Assembly (NCBI RefSeq): GCF_002237595.1 | Contig: NZ_CP022529.1 | Coordinates: 186,001-250,000 of the forward strand | Origin: Labrenzia sp. VG12 | GTDB lineage: Bacteria > Pseudomonadota > Alphaproteobacteria > Rhizobiales > Stappiaceae | Length of the DNA: 64,000 nucleotides | Reading direction: 5' to 3' | Shown here: in pieces, positions 24,897 to 33,339 of the stretch | Layout: each line of letters starts with the position of its first letter | Numbering within the stretch: the first letter of the stretch is position 1 | The notes under the pieces: model-generated | Database searches by the model: none | Told to the model about the DNA's origin: nothing | The model's input: only the letters and a program-made list of their open reading frames with translations | Program-made: the position numbers and the translations under genes

Positions 24897-26129
24897 ATGG
24901 CAAATCGCCCGCAGAAACTGGAATTCGATGGCGCTCACGGCGCCAGGCTCGCAGCCCGGCTGGATCTTCCGGCCGGCAAGGTCCGGGCCTTCGCACTCTT
25001 TGCGCACTGTTTCACCTGTTCCAAGGACATCCCGGCGGCAAGGCACATCGCCGGTGCGCTGGCCGCAGAAGGCATAGCGGTCTTGAGGTTCGATTTCACC
25101 GGCCTCGGCGGCAGTGGTGGTGATTTTTCGTCCACCGGCTTTTCCTCCAATGTGGAAGACCTGAAGCGGGCCGCGGACTTCCTGCGGCAGAACTTCCAGG
25201 CGCCACAGCTGCTGATCGGACATTCCCTCGGCGGTGCCGCAGTCCTGTCTGTAGCAAGCGAGATCCCGGAAGCGCGCGCCGTTGTCACGATTGGCGCACC
25301 GTCCGACGCCGATCATGTGATCCATAACTTCAAGGGAGCCGAGGACGCGATCCGTCGCGACGGGGCTGGCGAAGTCGACCTGGCCGGTCGCTCCTTCACC
25401 ATTCGCAAGGAATTCCTGGACGATCTGGAACAGCAGTCGGTTCGTGACAAGGTTGCCCGTCTTGGCAAGGCTCTTCTGGTCATGCATGCGCCGCTGGATG
25501 ATACGGTCGGGATCGACAACGCGACCAATATCTTCGTCGCGGCCAAACATCCGAAAAGTTTCGTGTCCCTGGACAAGGCCGATCACCTTCTGTCGCGAGG
25601 TGTGGATGCCGCCTATGCAGCCCGCGTGATCGCCGGCTGGGCAAGCGGATACCTGGATGAAGAAGCGTCAGGAGGAGACAAAGCGGAAAAGGCAGGCGTC
25701 GATGTTGTCGAGACGGGGCAGGGGAAATTCCAGGCGATGGTCGCCTGCGGTGGGCACCGGTTGCTTGCGGATGAACCAGTGGATTATGGCGGCCTCGATA
25801 GTGGCTTGTCGCCCTACGGTTTCCTGTCGGCAGCGCTTGGGGCCTGTACGGTCATGACCTTGCGCATGTATGCGGACCGGAAAGGGCTTCAGGTCGACCG
25901 GATCGGCACGCAGGTCCTGCATGGCAAGGTTCATGCCGCCGATTGCACGGACGAATTGAAGGAAAAGGGTGGACGGATAGACCGGTTCGAGCGGCTGATC
26001 ACGCTGGAGGGGGATCTTGACGAGGCCACAAGAACCCGGATGCTGGAAATCGCTGACAAATGTCCGGTGCACAGGACGCTTGAGACCGGTGCCGCCGTTG
26101 TGACGCGGGAAGTAGGCCCGGCCACCTGA
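24897..26129 (+). CDS. Bifunctional alpha/beta hydrolase-OsmC family protein
   Basis: A 410-residue two-domain protein. The N-terminal alpha/beta hydrolase (about 1-255) has FAHCFTCSKD, FDFTGLGGSGGDF, nucleophile elbow IGHSLGG, acid in MHAPLDDTV and His in KADHLLS. The C-terminal OsmC/Ohr-like domain (about 275-405) has LSPYGFLSAALGACTVMTLRMYADRKGL with the first redox Cys and IADKCPVHRTLE with the second. The pair suggests thiol-dependent peroxidase or related detoxification coupled to an esterase; the physiological substrate is unknown. ATG at 24897 has GGAGGGA 6 bases upstream; an in-frame start at 24786 lacks support. Confidence 0.92.
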   Translation: MANRPQKLEFDGAHGARLAARLDLPAGKVRAFALFAHCFTCSKDIPAARHIAGALAAEGIAVLRFDFTGLGGSGGDFSSTGFSSNVEDLKRAADFLRQNFQAPQLLIGHSLGGAAVLSVASEIPEARAVVTIGAPSDADHVIHNFKGAEDAIRRDGAGEVDLAGRSFTIRKEFLDDLEQQSVRDKVARLGKALLVMHAPLDDTVGIDNATNIFVAAKHPKSFVSLDKADHLLSRGVDAAYAARVIAGWASGYLDEEASGGDKAEKAGVDVVETGQGKFQAMVACGGHRLLADEPVDYGGLDSGLSPYGFLSAALGACTVMTLRMYADRKGLQVDRIGTQVLHGKVHAADCTDELKEKGGRIDRFERLITLEGDLDEATRTRMLEIADKCPVHRTLETGAAVVTREVGPAT

Positions 26130-26148
26130 AGACTGAAAGCAGGCGGTC

Positions 26149-27228
26149 TCAGGCCGCCTGGGTTTCCAGGGTCTGCAGACGGATCTTCATGAAGGAGAGC
26201 AGGCGACGTGCGTCCCGGTCCGACAGGGACTGGTAATCGTTGGCCCAGTTCTCGGCGGTTGATTGCGGCTGCTTGTTGTGCATGGCGCGCGCCTTGCAAA
26301 GGGCATGATAGTCGCTGTTTTCAACGCCCATGGCACGGCACAGGACGGCAACACCGGTGGAATCGTATCGGACCATGACATTGGTCACGTATTTCTGTTC
26401 AAGGCCGGCCATCTCTGATAGGAGGAAACAGATGTCAAACAGGTTGTTGGAAAGGGCCAGCTGGGTAATCGCCTTGCCGAGCGTACGCTGACCGGCCCGG
26501 ATTTCCTTCAACGTCGCCTTGGCGTTGATCCGGGTGGCCTTGCGCTCCAGCTTGGAACTGGCAACAACCTTGCTGGCCTTGTGGAACAGGTCGTTGATCA
26601 GGTCCTCATTGTCCTTGCGCATCTGGCGGATCTTGGCCTGCTGCTGGGACGGCATCTGCTCGATCAGCCTGTCATAGTCGGATTCGGTGACGTCGGCCCG
26701 TTCCATCATGGCGTCGCGGATCTTCTCGTCGCGCTCGGCCAGTTTGATCAGCAATCGTGACCCCCAATCCGAGATCTGGGCGCCGTCATTGGCTGCGACC
26801 GATTGCTTGACCGGGCTTTCTCCGCGCTCCAGCAACACGTCGGTGACATTGGATTCCAGATGCTTGCGTTTGGAAATGGCGAGCAGGTGTCCCTGGCCCA
26901 TTGTCTTGGCAAGTCGCAGGATGTCCTCGGTCTTGAGAGCATTGGACGATGTCAGCATCGGCCGGGCGATATCGATCTCTTCCCGGGCCAGTTCATAAGC
27001 GACCTTGTTGGACGTGCTGTCGATCGGAGCGAGCTGCTCCGAGATCGTTTTTTTCTGCTCCGGCTCCATTGTCGGGAGCATGCCTTCCAGCACCGTGTTG
27101 AAGAGCGTGATCTCTTCCGTCTGGTAACTGTCGGCGCCGGTGACAAAAAGTTCTGTCACATGCTCCACCAGTTGATGACGTTTTTCCGGGGTGCTGTCCT
27201 GTGCAAGACTTAGAAGGTCATTGATCAT
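26149..27228 (-). CDS. DUF2336 domain-containing protein (paralogue 1)
   Basis: A 359-residue cytoplasmic helical protein of the DUF2336 family, an alphaproteobacterial family of unknown function with HEAT-like repeats. Its N-terminus (TPEKRHQLVEHVTELF), the central repeat helices (LAKTMGQGHLLAISKRKHL) and the C-terminal core KYVTNVMVRYDSTGVAVLCR match the neighbouring paralogue at 27490-28488. It carries about 28 extra residues (about 160-190) absent from the neighbour. It is transcribed away from its own upstream gap (27229-27489), an AT-rich 261 bp probably holding its promoter. Confidence 0.85.
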   Translation of the reverse strand: MINDLLSLAQDSTPEKRHQLVEHVTELFVTGADSYQTEEITLFNTVLEGMLPTMEPEQKKTISEQLAPIDSTSNKVAYELAREEIDIARPMLTSSNALKTEDILRLAKTMGQGHLLAISKRKHLESNVTDVLLERGESPVKQSVAANDGAQISDWGSRLLIKLAERDEKIRDAMMERADVTESDYDRLIEQMPSQQQAKIRQMRKDNEDLINDLFHKASKVVASSKLERKATRINAKATLKEIRAGQRTLGKAITQLALSNNLFDICFLLSEMAGLEQKYVTNVMVRYDSTGVAVLCRAMGVENSDYHALCKARAMHNKQPQSTAENWANDYQSLSDRDARRLLSFMKIRLQTLETQAA

Positions 27229-27489
27229 TTGAGGCCGTCCGTTTTTGTATGCATAGACCTACCTCAGAGACAGTTTACAAGTGTCTAAAGCGCGATTGAA
27301 AAATTGGATTAATCTTGTAGAGTATTGATATAAATTACAGGTGTGGAAAGTTGGCTGGATAATTACTGGTAGTGGTTGCGGTTTTACTCTACCGGAATGC
27401 GGTTCTGGCTGGCCGAAAGCGGTCGTTCTTGAGTGTCGATGGCACCGGTTCTGGCAGGGAGTGTGGACAAGGCCCGGAAGGTCCGAAAC

Positions 27490-28488
27490 TCAGGCCGCCT
27501 CTTCCTGTTTGGCCGCCTTGAGTTTCATCTTCATCAGCGCAAGGAGACGGCGGGCGTCGGTGTCGTCCAGCATGTGATAGTTTGTCAGCCACTTGCTGCC
27601 GGTGCTTTCGGGAAACTTCAGATGCTTGCAGCGTTCCTTGCAGATCGCCTGGAACTCCATCGCACCGATGCCCGATGCCCGGCATACCGTCGCGATGCCG
27701 GTTGAATCGTACCGAACCATCAGATTGTGAACGTATTTCATCTCCAGGCCGGAGAAGAAGGACAGCAACGCAACAACATCGAGGAGATTGTGTTCCAGTG
27801 CCAGCTGGTAGACGGCCTTGTTCAGGGTTGCCTTGCCCATGCGGATGCCCATGACCCAGGCCTTGGGGCTGATCTTGGAGGGACGTTTTTCCAGCTCTGT
27901 TCCAGCTGCAATCTCGCCGTCATCCTTGAACAGGTCTTCGATCAGTTCTTCATTCGATTTGCGCAGGTGCCGGATACGGTCGCCCAGCTGCTTGGGCATG
28001 TCCTTGACCAGGGATTCGAACACCGGCATCGTGATCTCGGCGCCCAGGTTCGCGGCTACCGCATGCTTGACTTCCGTTCCGCCACGCTTGATCAGGATGC
28101 TGCTGAGGTCCTTGCTGACGTGATCGCGTTTCGCCAGCGCGAGCAGGTAACCCTGATCCTTTGTTTCGGCGATTTTCTTGAGATCAGCCTCCGTCAGAGA
28201 CTTCGAACGTTCGAGGATGGCTTGCGCGATCGGCAATTCGTCGCTCGCCATGGCGGCTGCCAACTTTGCGGAAGTGGCATCGACTTCGGCCAGCTCAGAC
28301 GACATCTTCACCTTGGCCTCGTGGGCCAGGGAATCGTAGACGCCTTCGAGCATGTTGTTGAGAAGATGAGCTTCTTCGGACCCGGCATCGTCTGCGCGGG
28401 CAGTCAGCAGACCGGTGACGTGCTCCGCGAGCTCGTGCTTTTTTTCCGTCGAACTTTTCTTGGCAAGCTGAAGAAGAGAGTCGGTCAT
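27490..28488 (-). CDS. DUF2336 domain-containing protein (paralogue 2)
   Basis: A 332-residue DUF2336 protein, tandem paralogue of the gene at 26149-27228 and in the same orientation. Shared landmarks are STEKKHELAEHVTGLL at the N-terminus, KDQGYLLALAKRDHV in the middle and KYVHNLMVRYDSTGIATVCR near residue 250-270, the best-conserved block. After AANLGAEIT it lacks the roughly 28-residue segment present in paralogue 1, so one helical repeat appears missing. No membrane segments. Function unknown. It is divergent from the GST gene. Confidence 0.85.
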   Translation of the reverse strand: MTDSLLQLAKKSSTEKKHELAEHVTGLLTARADDAGSEEAHLLNNMLEGVYDSLAHEAKVKMSSELAEVDATSAKLAAAMASDELPIAQAILERSKSLTEADLKKIAETKDQGYLLALAKRDHVSKDLSSILIKRGGTEVKHAVAANLGAEITMPVFESLVKDMPKQLGDRIRHLRKSNEELIEDLFKDDGEIAAGTELEKRPSKISPKAWVMGIRMGKATLNKAVYQLALEHNLLDVVALLSFFSGLEMKYVHNLMVRYDSTGIATVCRASGIGAMEFQAICKERCKHLKFPESTGSKWLTNYHMLDDTDARRLLALMKMKLKAAKQEEAA

Positions 28489-28617
28489 TGGGCTACCTTA
28501 TTGCCCGGAGTTTCGCCAAATTTTCTTTACAACCGGTGAAAGATGGTTATCGGATTGTTGACACCACGGCATAGGCCCCGTGTTGACGTGTTTGCGTCCT
28601 TGCGTCATGTGACGGGC

Positions 28618-29268
28618 ATGAGCGAGCTGCCAATCCTGTATTCCTTCCGCCGTTGTCCCTATGCCATTCGGGCCCGACTGGCCATTGCCGTGGCCGGTGA
28701 AGCCGTGGAACTGCGCGAGATCGTATTGCGGGACAAGGCTCCGGAATTTCTGGAAACGTCCCCCTCGGCGACGGTGCCCTGCCTGAAAACAGGCGATACC
28801 GTGCTCGATGAAAGTCTCGACATCATGATCTGGGCGCTCAGGAAATCGGATCCCGACGGCTGGCTGCAGCCTGAACTTGAAAGCCCGGAAGCGGCGCTTG
28901 ATCTCGTCGGCGAATGCGACGGTCCTTTCAAGCGTCATCTCGACCGCTACAAGTATGACACGCGCTATACCGATGCAGACCGCGCTCAGGAGCGGGCCCT
29001 GGCATCGGAGTTTGTCCGCTTGCTTGAAGCGCGCCTCCAGGGACAGCCCTGGCTGTTTGGGGCGAGGGCCTCCCTGGCCGACTTTGCGATCCTGCCCTTC
29101 GTGCGCCAGTTCGCAAACGCGGATCGCAGCTGGTTTGACCAGGAAAACTGGACCGCAACGCGCGCCTGGCTGGAGGCGTTCGAGGCCTCGGATCTGTTTC
29201 AATCGGTCATGCCCAAATGGCCGAAATGGCGGTCTGGCGATACGCCAAAGCGCTTTCCCGCCGCCTGA
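28618..29268 (+). CDS. Glutathione S-transferase family protein
   Basis: A 216-residue GST-like protein. The N-terminal thioredoxin-fold domain starts LPILYSFRRCPYAIRARLAI with a CPYA redox motif (Cys about residue 13) and has the cis-Pro in SATVPCLKTG and the DESLDIMIW helix; the C-terminal helical domain contains RASLADFAILPFVRQF, the usual N-capping region. The active-site Cys suggests an omega/glutaredoxin-2-like thiol transferase or lyase rather than a Ser/Tyr GST. The start was set at 28618; the in-frame extension to 28543 would overlap the promoter region shared with the divergent DUF2336 gene. Confidence 0.88.
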   Translation: MSELPILYSFRRCPYAIRARLAIAVAGEAVELREIVLRDKAPEFLETSPSATVPCLKTGDTVLDESLDIMIWALRKSDPDGWLQPELESPEAALDLVGECDGPFKRHLDRYKYDTRYTDADRAQERALASEFVRLLEARLQGQPWLFGARASLADFAILPFVRQFANADRSWFDQENWTATRAWLEAFEASDLFQSVMPKWPKWRSGDTPKRFPAA

Positions 29269-29422
29269 CTGGGGGAAAGGTCAATCTTACAAATCCTTAA
29301 TCTGACCGACAGGCGCCTGTAAGGCTGGGTCACCTACTTTCTTCCTCGAACCTGGAACGCGAGTCCCCCTGTGCGTTTCAAGAAAATGGCCTTCAGTTCG
29401 AAAGTCGATAGAGGAAGATAAT

Positions 29423-30949
29423 ATGGAAAACCGACGCTCTGTCTCTCCTTTGCGGTCTCGCCGCGCCAAATTGCTGGCAGGAGTGGTCGCACTTGGCGCA
29501 GCCGGTCTGTTGACCGCCCAGACCATGGTCCCCAGCCAGATGGCGTTTGCCGAGCCGGTCCGTGTCGAAGCGGCAGCTCCCGCGGATTTCTCCGATGTCG
29601 TGCGCACCGTCAGCCCGGCCGTGGTCAGCGTGCAGGTGAAACAGGCTGCCGAGCCGCGCATGATGAATTTCGGCGGCAAGGACGGGTTTGAAGACTTCTT
29701 CAAGGGCCTGCCGAATGGCCACCCGTTCGAACGCTTCTTCCGCGACTTTGGCGGACAGGGCGAAAATGGCGACCAGCAGCGCCGCCAGCCGCGTCAGTAC
29801 GGCCTGTCCCAGGGCTCCGGGTTCTTCATCACCGGGGACGGATATGTGGTCACCAACCACCATGTCATCGACAAGGGAACCGAATTCACGGTCATCGACC
29901 AGAATGGTGACGAATATGACGCAAGGCTGATCGGTGCGGACAAGCGTACGGACCTTGCGCTGCTGAAGATCGACAGCGACAAGACCTTCACCTATGTGGA
30001 CTTTGCTGATGATGCTCCGGAAGTCGGCGAATGGACCGTCGCCATCGGCAATCCGTTCGGCCTCGGCGGTTCTGTGACCGCAGGCATCGTTTCGGCCCGA
30101 GGCCGCGACATCGGCGCCGGTCCCTATGACGACTTCATCCAGATCGATGCCCCGGTCAACCGCGGCAATTCCGGCGGTCCGGCCTTCAACATGAACGGTG
30201 AAGTGATCGGCGTGAACGCCGCCATCTTCTCGCCGTCCGGCGGCAATGTCGGCATCGCCTTCGCGATCCCGGCCTCCACCGCCCAGGACGTGATCATGGA
30301 GCTGAAGGATGACGGTAAGGTCGTCCGCGGTTGGCTTGGCGTTCAGATTCAGAACGTTTCGGCCGACATCGCGGAGAGCCTTGGCCTTGAGGAGGCCCGC
30401 GGCGCCATCGTCGCGGAAGCGCAGGAAAACAGCCCGGCTCAGAAGGCTGGCCTGCGCTCAGGCGACACCATTCTGGCGGTCGACGGCACCAATGTGGATG
30501 GTCCGCGCGACCTGTCCAAGATCATTGCCGCCTATTCGCCCGATACCAAGGTCGACATCACCGTCTGGCGCGATGGTGAGGAGCAGGACATTTCCGTCAC
30601 CCTGGGCCGTCTGCAGGACCAGGAACAGGCGGCTGCCGTCCAGCCTGCAGCCGAAGACGTCAAGACCAGTCTGGATGAACTCGGCCTGGTACTGACCACC
30701 AAGGCGGATGCCGGTCTGGACGGCGAGGGTGTCGTGATTGCCGATATCGATCCGGACAGCCCGGCGGCGGAGAAACGCCTGAGCAATGGTGACGTCATCC
30801 TGGAAGTTGCCGGCATGAAGGTGAACAGCCCGGCCGACGTCATGAAAGCACTCGAGAAGGCGGAAGAAGATGGCCGCAAGGCCGTGCTGTTCCGCATCGA
30901 GAGCAACAACACCACCCGGTTCGTGGCACTGCCCATGAACCTTGCCTGA
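29423..30949 (+). CDS. degP: Periplasmic serine protease/chaperone DegP (Do family)
   Basis: A 508-residue HtrA/Do protease. An N-terminal export segment (LLAGVVALGAAGLLTAQTM) is followed by a linker, a trypsin-like domain with catalytic His in VTNHHVID, Asp in KRTDLALLKID and Ser in NRGNSGGPAFN, then two PDZ domains (about 300-395 and 410-505). It degrades or refolds damaged envelope proteins. A two-component system lies 268 bp downstream, the same arrangement as in rhizobia, where the linked regulator is thought to respond to envelope stress. That gap holds no gene; it probably contains the two-component promoter. Confidence 0.96.
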   Translation: MENRRSVSPLRSRRAKLLAGVVALGAAGLLTAQTMVPSQMAFAEPVRVEAAAPADFSDVVRTVSPAVVSVQVKQAAEPRMMNFGGKDGFEDFFKGLPNGHPFERFFRDFGGQGENGDQQRRQPRQYGLSQGSGFFITGDGYVVTNHHVIDKGTEFTVIDQNGDEYDARLIGADKRTDLALLKIDSDKTFTYVDFADDAPEVGEWTVAIGNPFGLGGSVTAGIVSARGRDIGAGPYDDFIQIDAPVNRGNSGGPAFNMNGEVIGVNAAIFSPSGGNVGIAFAIPASTAQDVIMELKDDGKVVRGWLGVQIQNVSADIAESLGLEEARGAIVAEAQENSPAQKAGLRSGDTILAVDGTNVDGPRDLSKIIAAYSPDTKVDITVWRDGEEQDISVTLGRLQDQEQAAAVQPAAEDVKTSLDELGLVLTTKADAGLDGEGVVIADIDPDSPAAEKRLSNGDVILEVAGMKVNSPADVMKALEKAEEDGRKAVLFRIESNNTTRFVALPMNLA

Positions 30950-31217
30950 TCAGTCTCCGGTTCAGCCCGGACCGGAAACTGTGCGGCGTGACCGGCCTGC
31001 CCTCTGCCCCCAAACCCCGACGGGCCGGTCATCGCCAAGGTTCTGTCCGCCTTCCAAATGGATAGACCAAGGGTTTTGCCCCAAACCCTGACAGACTGGC
31101 GGCGGCGTCCCACATCCATCGCCGCCGCCAGCCTATTTGAAACAGCCGAGTATCGGACATTAATTCTTGCAGGAATGTCGATTGGCCCTAGAACGCAACT
31201 CAAGGTAAAAGGGTTAC

Positions 31218-31904
31218 ATGTTGAAGATTCTTGTCATTGAAGATGATCCGGAAGCTGCCAGCTACCTCGTCAAGGGACTGAGCGAACTCGGCCACACCGC
31301 TGATCAGGCCGGCGACGGCCAGACCGGCCTGCAAATGGCGCTCGACAGCAGTTACGACATTCTCATCGTCGACCGCATGCTGCCGAAACTTGATGGCCTT
31401 TCGGTCATCCAGGAGCTGCGCAGGGACGACAATCACACGCCAGTGCTGATCCTGTCGGCACTCGGTCAGGTTGATGACCGCGTGAAGGGTCTGAAGGCCG
31501 GTGGCGACGACTACCTGCCCAAGCCCTACGCCTTTACGGAGCTTCAGGCGCGGGTGGAAGCCCTGGCCCGGCGCCCGAAATCGGCAAACCAGATCGAGAC
31601 CACCTACAAGGTCGGCGATCTGACCCTGGACCGGATGGCGCATTCCTGCCGCCGCGGCGAGATCGACATTCCGCTGCAGCCGCGGGAATTCCGCCTTCTG
31701 GAATACCTGATGCAGCATGCCGGTCAGGTGGTCACGCGCACCATGCTTCTGGAGAATGTCTGGGAGTATCATTTCGATCCGCAAACCAATGTGATCGACG
31801 TTCACATTTCGCGTCTGCGCGGCAAGATCGACAAGGGTTTCGAGACACCGCTCCTGCACACAATCCGGGGAGCCGGATACACGATCCGTGACGCGGCTCA
31901 CTAG
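31218..31904 (+). CDS. OmpR-family response regulator
   Basis: A 228-residue response regulator: receiver (1-118) with VIEDDPEA, phospho-acceptor Asp in DILIVDRMLP, LILSAL in the Thr/Ser position and Lys in DYLPKPY; then an OmpR-type winged helix (about 130-225) with LQPREFRLLEYLM and FDPQTNVIDVHISRLRGKID. It overlaps the kinase start by 17 bp, and glnE overlaps the kinase in turn, so the three genes form one unit. Placement after degP suggests envelope-stress signalling. Targets unknown. Confidence 0.93.
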   Translation: MLKILVIEDDPEAASYLVKGLSELGHTADQAGDGQTGLQMALDSSYDILIVDRMLPKLDGLSVIQELRRDDNHTPVLILSALGQVDDRVKGLKAGGDDYLPKPYAFTELQARVEALARRPKSANQIETTYKVGDLTLDRMAHSCRRGEIDIPLQPREFRLLEYLMQHAGQVVTRTMLLENVWEYHFDPQTNVIDVHISRLRGKIDKGFETPLLHTIRGAGYTIRDAAH

Positions 31905-33339
31905 GTTCATCCGAACGACAGCGTTCAAGCTGTCCCTGCTGTACATCGCCGTTTTTACGGTGATGTCCGGCTTTCTGCTTGTCTATGTCGCGGAAAACAC
32001 CGACCATCTAATGTCCGAACAGGTGGTCCAGTCCGTCGATTCCGAACTCAAGGGCCTCGCCGACGTCTATGTGCGCGGCGGGGTGCGGGACCTGGTCGAG
32101 ACCATCGACCGGCGATCCCGGCATCCGGATGCCAGTCTCTATCTTCTGACGGATTTTGCCGGCAACGCCCTGGTCGGCAACATTGCCCGTCTGCCGACAA
32201 CGGTTCTGGAAGAAGCCGACGGCGGATTGCGCCGGGTGCGCTATACGCGGCTCGGTCAGGATTCAGAAGACGTCGAACGCCAGGCCATGGTGCGCACGTT
32301 TGAATTGCGCGGCGGCTTTCGTCTTCTGGTCGGCCGTGACCTCGGTGACCAGTTGCGCTTTTCCAACCTGCTCGGCAATGCGTTGCGGCTCTGGCTCATC
32401 GTGGTGATCGTGATGGCGGCTATTACCTGGCTCTTTGTCAGCCGGCGGGTGATGAAGCGCATTGACGACATTTCCGCCACCAGCCAGACCATCATGCAGG
32501 GAGATCTGTCAGGACGCCTGTCGATTGCCGGCACCAATGACGAATTCGACCGGTTGGCCGTCAGCCTCAACGCCATGCTCGATCGCATCGAGTTGCTGAT
32601 GCAGTCGATGAAGGATGTGACCGACAACATTGCCCACGATCTGAAGACGCCGCTGACGCGTTTGCAGACGCGGATTGAAACCGCACTGCGTGAAACCAGT
32701 GGCGAAGAAGGCTATCGCACCGCGCTGGAAGCAACGCTCGACGAATCCGACCAGCTGCTGCGCATCTTCAACGCGCTTCTGCACATTGCCCGGATAGAAT
32801 CGATGGCGCCCGGGTCGGTGATGGAAGCAACCGACCTGAGCCGGCTGCTGGGCGAAATTGCAGAACTGTACGAGCCGCTGGTCGAAGATGAAGGCGGACG
32901 GCTGGAGACAGGCGTTCCGGAGGGACTGCAGGCCGAATGCAACCGCGACCTGATCAGCCAGGTGCTGGTCAATCTCATCGAAAATGCCCTGAAATATGGC
33001 CGTCCGGCCGACGGCGAACTTGTAATCCGGCTGACCGCCCTGGAAGAGGAGGGCAGGGTCATCGTCGCCGTCAGCGACAACGGGCCTGGCATCCCGGACA
33101 AGGACATGAGCCGTGTACTGGAGCGGTTCGTCCGTCTGGAAGAAAGCCGTTCGGAACCTGGAACAGGCCTTGGATTGAGCCTCGTCAAGGCGGTTGCCCG
33201 CTTGCATGGGGGAGACTTGCGCTTCAAGAATGAGGCACAGGGCCTGAGCGCCCGTGTCGATCTCAAGCCGGTGACACCGGCCAGCAGCAGGAGCGGGCAT
33301 GAACAAGGCGGCATCACCGGAGACCCGGAACAGCGATGA
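31888..33339 (+). CDS. Membrane sensor histidine kinase
   Basis: A 483-residue kinase. Membrane helix 1 (LSLLYIAVFTVMSGFLLVYV, about 14-34), periplasmic sensor (about 35-160), helix 2 (LWLIVVIVMAAITWLFV, about 168-185), HAMP, HisKA with NIAHDLKTPLTRLQ, and HATPase with LIENALKYG, DNGPGIP and GTGLGLSLV. It starts with GTG within the regulator gene (17-bp overlap), and its last 41 bp overlap the start of glnE. Expected partner: the regulator at 31218-31904. Signal unknown, probably envelope stress given degP upstream. Confidence 0.93.
   Translation: MTRLTRFIRTTAFKLSLLYIAVFTVMSGFLLVYVAENTDHLMSEQVVQSVDSELKGLADVYVRGGVRDLVETIDRRSRHPDASLYLLTDFAGNALVGNIARLPTTVLEEADGGLRRVRYTRLGQDSEDVERQAMVRTFELRGGFRLLVGRDLGDQLRFSNLLGNALRLWLIVVIVMAAITWLFVSRRVMKRIDDISATSQTIMQGDLSGRLSIAGTNDEFDRLAVSLNAMLDRIELLMQSMKDVTDNIAHDLKTPLTRLQTRIETALRETSGEEGYRTALEATLDESDQLLRIFNALLHIARIESMAPGSVMEATDLSRLLGEIAELYEPLVEDEGGRLETGVPEGLQAECNRDLISQVLVNLIENALKYGRPADGELVIRLTALEEEGRVIVAVSDNGPGIPDKDMSRVLERFVRLEESRSEPGTGLGLSLVKAVARLHGGDLRFKNEAQGLSARVDLKPVTPASSRSGHEQGGITGDPEQR

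Noticed and set aside
29354..29377. GGAAC-N15-CGTT upstream of degP as an EcfG (general stress sigma) promoter
   Set aside because: The spacer is one to two bases shorter than the usual 16-17, so it is only a near match.
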